From: Flagellimonas oceanensis
GTDB lineage: Bacteria > Bacteroidota > Bacteroidia > Flavobacteriales > Flavobacteriaceae
NCBI RefSeq assembly: GCF_003992595.1
Contig: NZ_RZNA01000008.1
Span: forward strand, 57,306-121,305
Direction: 5' to 3'
DNA length: 64,000 nt
Under the pieces are notes generated by a model. That model was not told the origin of the DNA, did not search any database, and saw nothing but the letters and a program-made list of their open reading frames with translations. The translations under genes and the position numbers were made by a program. Shown here one piece after another: positions 63,459 through 64,000 of this stretch. Numbering within the stretch: position 1 is the stretch's first letter; the number at the start of each line of letters is the position of its first letter.

Positions 63459-63743
63459 GGCATTTGGGGAGTATTTTTTGTACTTCTTGAATATTTTATT
63501 TTACATAATGTAAATTATAGTACAGTCAATGACATTTAGCAAATTACGGATAGCTATGCTATTTGATATTAAATCAGTTCTGATGCTTTAGTGCAAAAAA
63601 CGGGCATAGTATACCACCTGCGGCGGATTAAACTGAGCCACCCGCGGCGGACCAAAGTGAGCATAGTGGGGCGGATGAAAGTGAGCCACTAAAAAGATCG
63701 ATTCTATTTGAGTGTTGCGATGGTTTCTTTTGTAAAAAAGACC
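63459..63743. other. Intergenic gap with left end of an IS element
   Basis: AT-rich chromosomal sequence to about 63590, including a 15-bp palindrome TTTACATAATGTAAA at 63500, then a sudden change to GC-rich sequence with three tandem 24-bp repeats, which I take as the IS21 end. The exact terminal base of the element cannot be fixed. Confidence 0.6.
63614..63685. repeat. Three tandem 24-bp repeats at the IS21 end
   Basis: Units at 63614-63637, 63638-63661 and 63662-63685, each ending GCGGA-NN-AAA-N-TGAG, followed by a partial CCACT. IS21-family ends carry multiple repeats of this kind as transposase-binding sites. Units 1 and 2 differ at few positions; unit 3 is diverged at its first half. 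Confidence 0.8.
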
Positions 63744-64000
63744 ATGGCGAACAAACAGATAGATATGCGAAAGGCAAAAAGGATTTACAAATTGTACGGC
63801 GAGGGGGCCAGCAAGCGACGGATCAGCAAGGAACTTGGCATCTCCCGCAACACGGTGGCCAAGTACATCGAGTTCTTCAAGTGCTACAGGCTGACGCCCT
63901 ACGAGGTCTCGGAGATGACCCTGGAGGAGATCCACAGGCTCTTCAAGGCGGACCAAAAGCCCAAGAGCGAACAGCTGAGGACCTTAGAGCGGTACTTCCC
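63744..64000 (+). CDS. istA: IS21 transposase IstA, N-terminal part (cut by window edge)
   Basis: An open frame from ATG 63744 to the window end, 85 codons and counting. It begins MANKQIDMRKAKRIYKLYGE, followed by the helix-turn-helix GASKRRISKELGISRNTVAKYIEF typical of IstA. The DDE catalytic core would follow outside. GC content is far above that of flanking genes, a sign of recent acquisition. Confidence 0.85.
   Translation, partial: MANKQIDMRKAKRIYKLYGEGASKRRISKELGISRNTVAKYIEFFKCYRLTPYEVSEMTLEEIHRLFKADQKPKSEQLRTLERYF

Larger units (their letters stand above)
63600..64000 (+). mobile_element. IS21-family insertion sequence, left part only
   Basis: GC-rich segment unlike the neighbouring chromosome, with tandem terminal repeats and the start of an istA gene running off the window. 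The second gene istB and the right end lie outside. The left border is approximate. Confidence 0.8.

Noticed and set aside
63500..63514. TTTACATAATGTAAA palindrome as operator
   Set aside because: No gene start lies close downstream on either strand apart from the IS, so a role cannot be supported.
63588..63956. 122-codon frame on the minus strand over the IS end
   Set aside because: It lies antisense to istA and the terminal repeats; its His/Pro-rich translation comes from the repeats.
1..64000. tRNA, rRNA, riboswitches or CRISPR arrays
   Set aside because: No cloverleaf, rRNA-like core, known riboswitch pattern or regularly spaced repeat array was recognised by reading; a covariance search would be needed to exclude small RNAs.

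Overview
The window is a piece of a flavobacterial chromosome (Bacteroidota, Flavobacteriaceae; the gene set and synteny suggest a marine genus near Muricauda/Flagellimonas, but that rank is inference). Evidence: AT-rich sequence, no Shine-Dalgarno motifs before starts, repeated Bacteroidota-type -7 elements (TAnnTTTG) before genes, a short 287-residue primary sigma factor, an LpxC-FabZ fusion, a PorX-type regulator of type IX secretion, and many small lipoproteins. No rRNA, tRNA or CRISPR array was recognised.

Layout. 1-7.3 kb: aroB, proline dehydrogenase, alanine dehydrogenase, small membrane and secreted proteins, tsaE and porX, with an HD-domain hydrolase divergent from porX. 8.5-18 kb: lipid A and envelope block (lpxD, lpxC-fabZ, lpxA, efp, a second lpxD-like gene), sucD, fabG, a vWA membrane protein and an SPFH protein. 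18-26.2 kb: the complete histidine operon hisGDCBH-A-F-IE, with a GNAT and a DinB-like gene embedded, preceded by a leader peptide with three His codons and a terminator: a his attenuator. 26.2-39.6 kb: vWA/MoxR pair, cysE-cysM, several conserved proteins of unknown role, an M19 dipeptidase, an Hpt-like protein, two tandem related microproteins of 32-33 residues, rpoD and a DEAD/DEAH helicase. 39.7-50.5 kb: glycosyltransferase, a D-aminoacylase/serine hydrolase operon, an outer-membrane barrel, an HxlR/NmrA divergon, menB, and a repeat-rich intergenic region with a duplicated block of about 190 bp. 50.5-58.3 kb: pirin, then a run of overlapping exported-protein genes (c-type haem/FG-GAP lipoprotein, 3D-domain lipoprotein, amidase, M14 peptidase), two DUF1080 proteins and a vWA lipoprotein. 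58.5-64 kb: a MoaD-like protein without its C-terminal Gly-Gly, a GntR regulator, two lipoproteins, an aldehyde dehydrogenase, a universal stress protein, and the left end of an IS21-family element cut by the window edge.

The most interesting items are the his attenuator (alternative pairing partners can be drawn exactly), the paired microproteins with an upstream 9-bp direct repeat, the duplicated intergenic element, the second LpxD that lacks one active-site histidine position, and the D-aminoacylase homologue that lacks three usual metal ligands. Most of the remaining window is ordinary flavobacterial housekeeping DNA.
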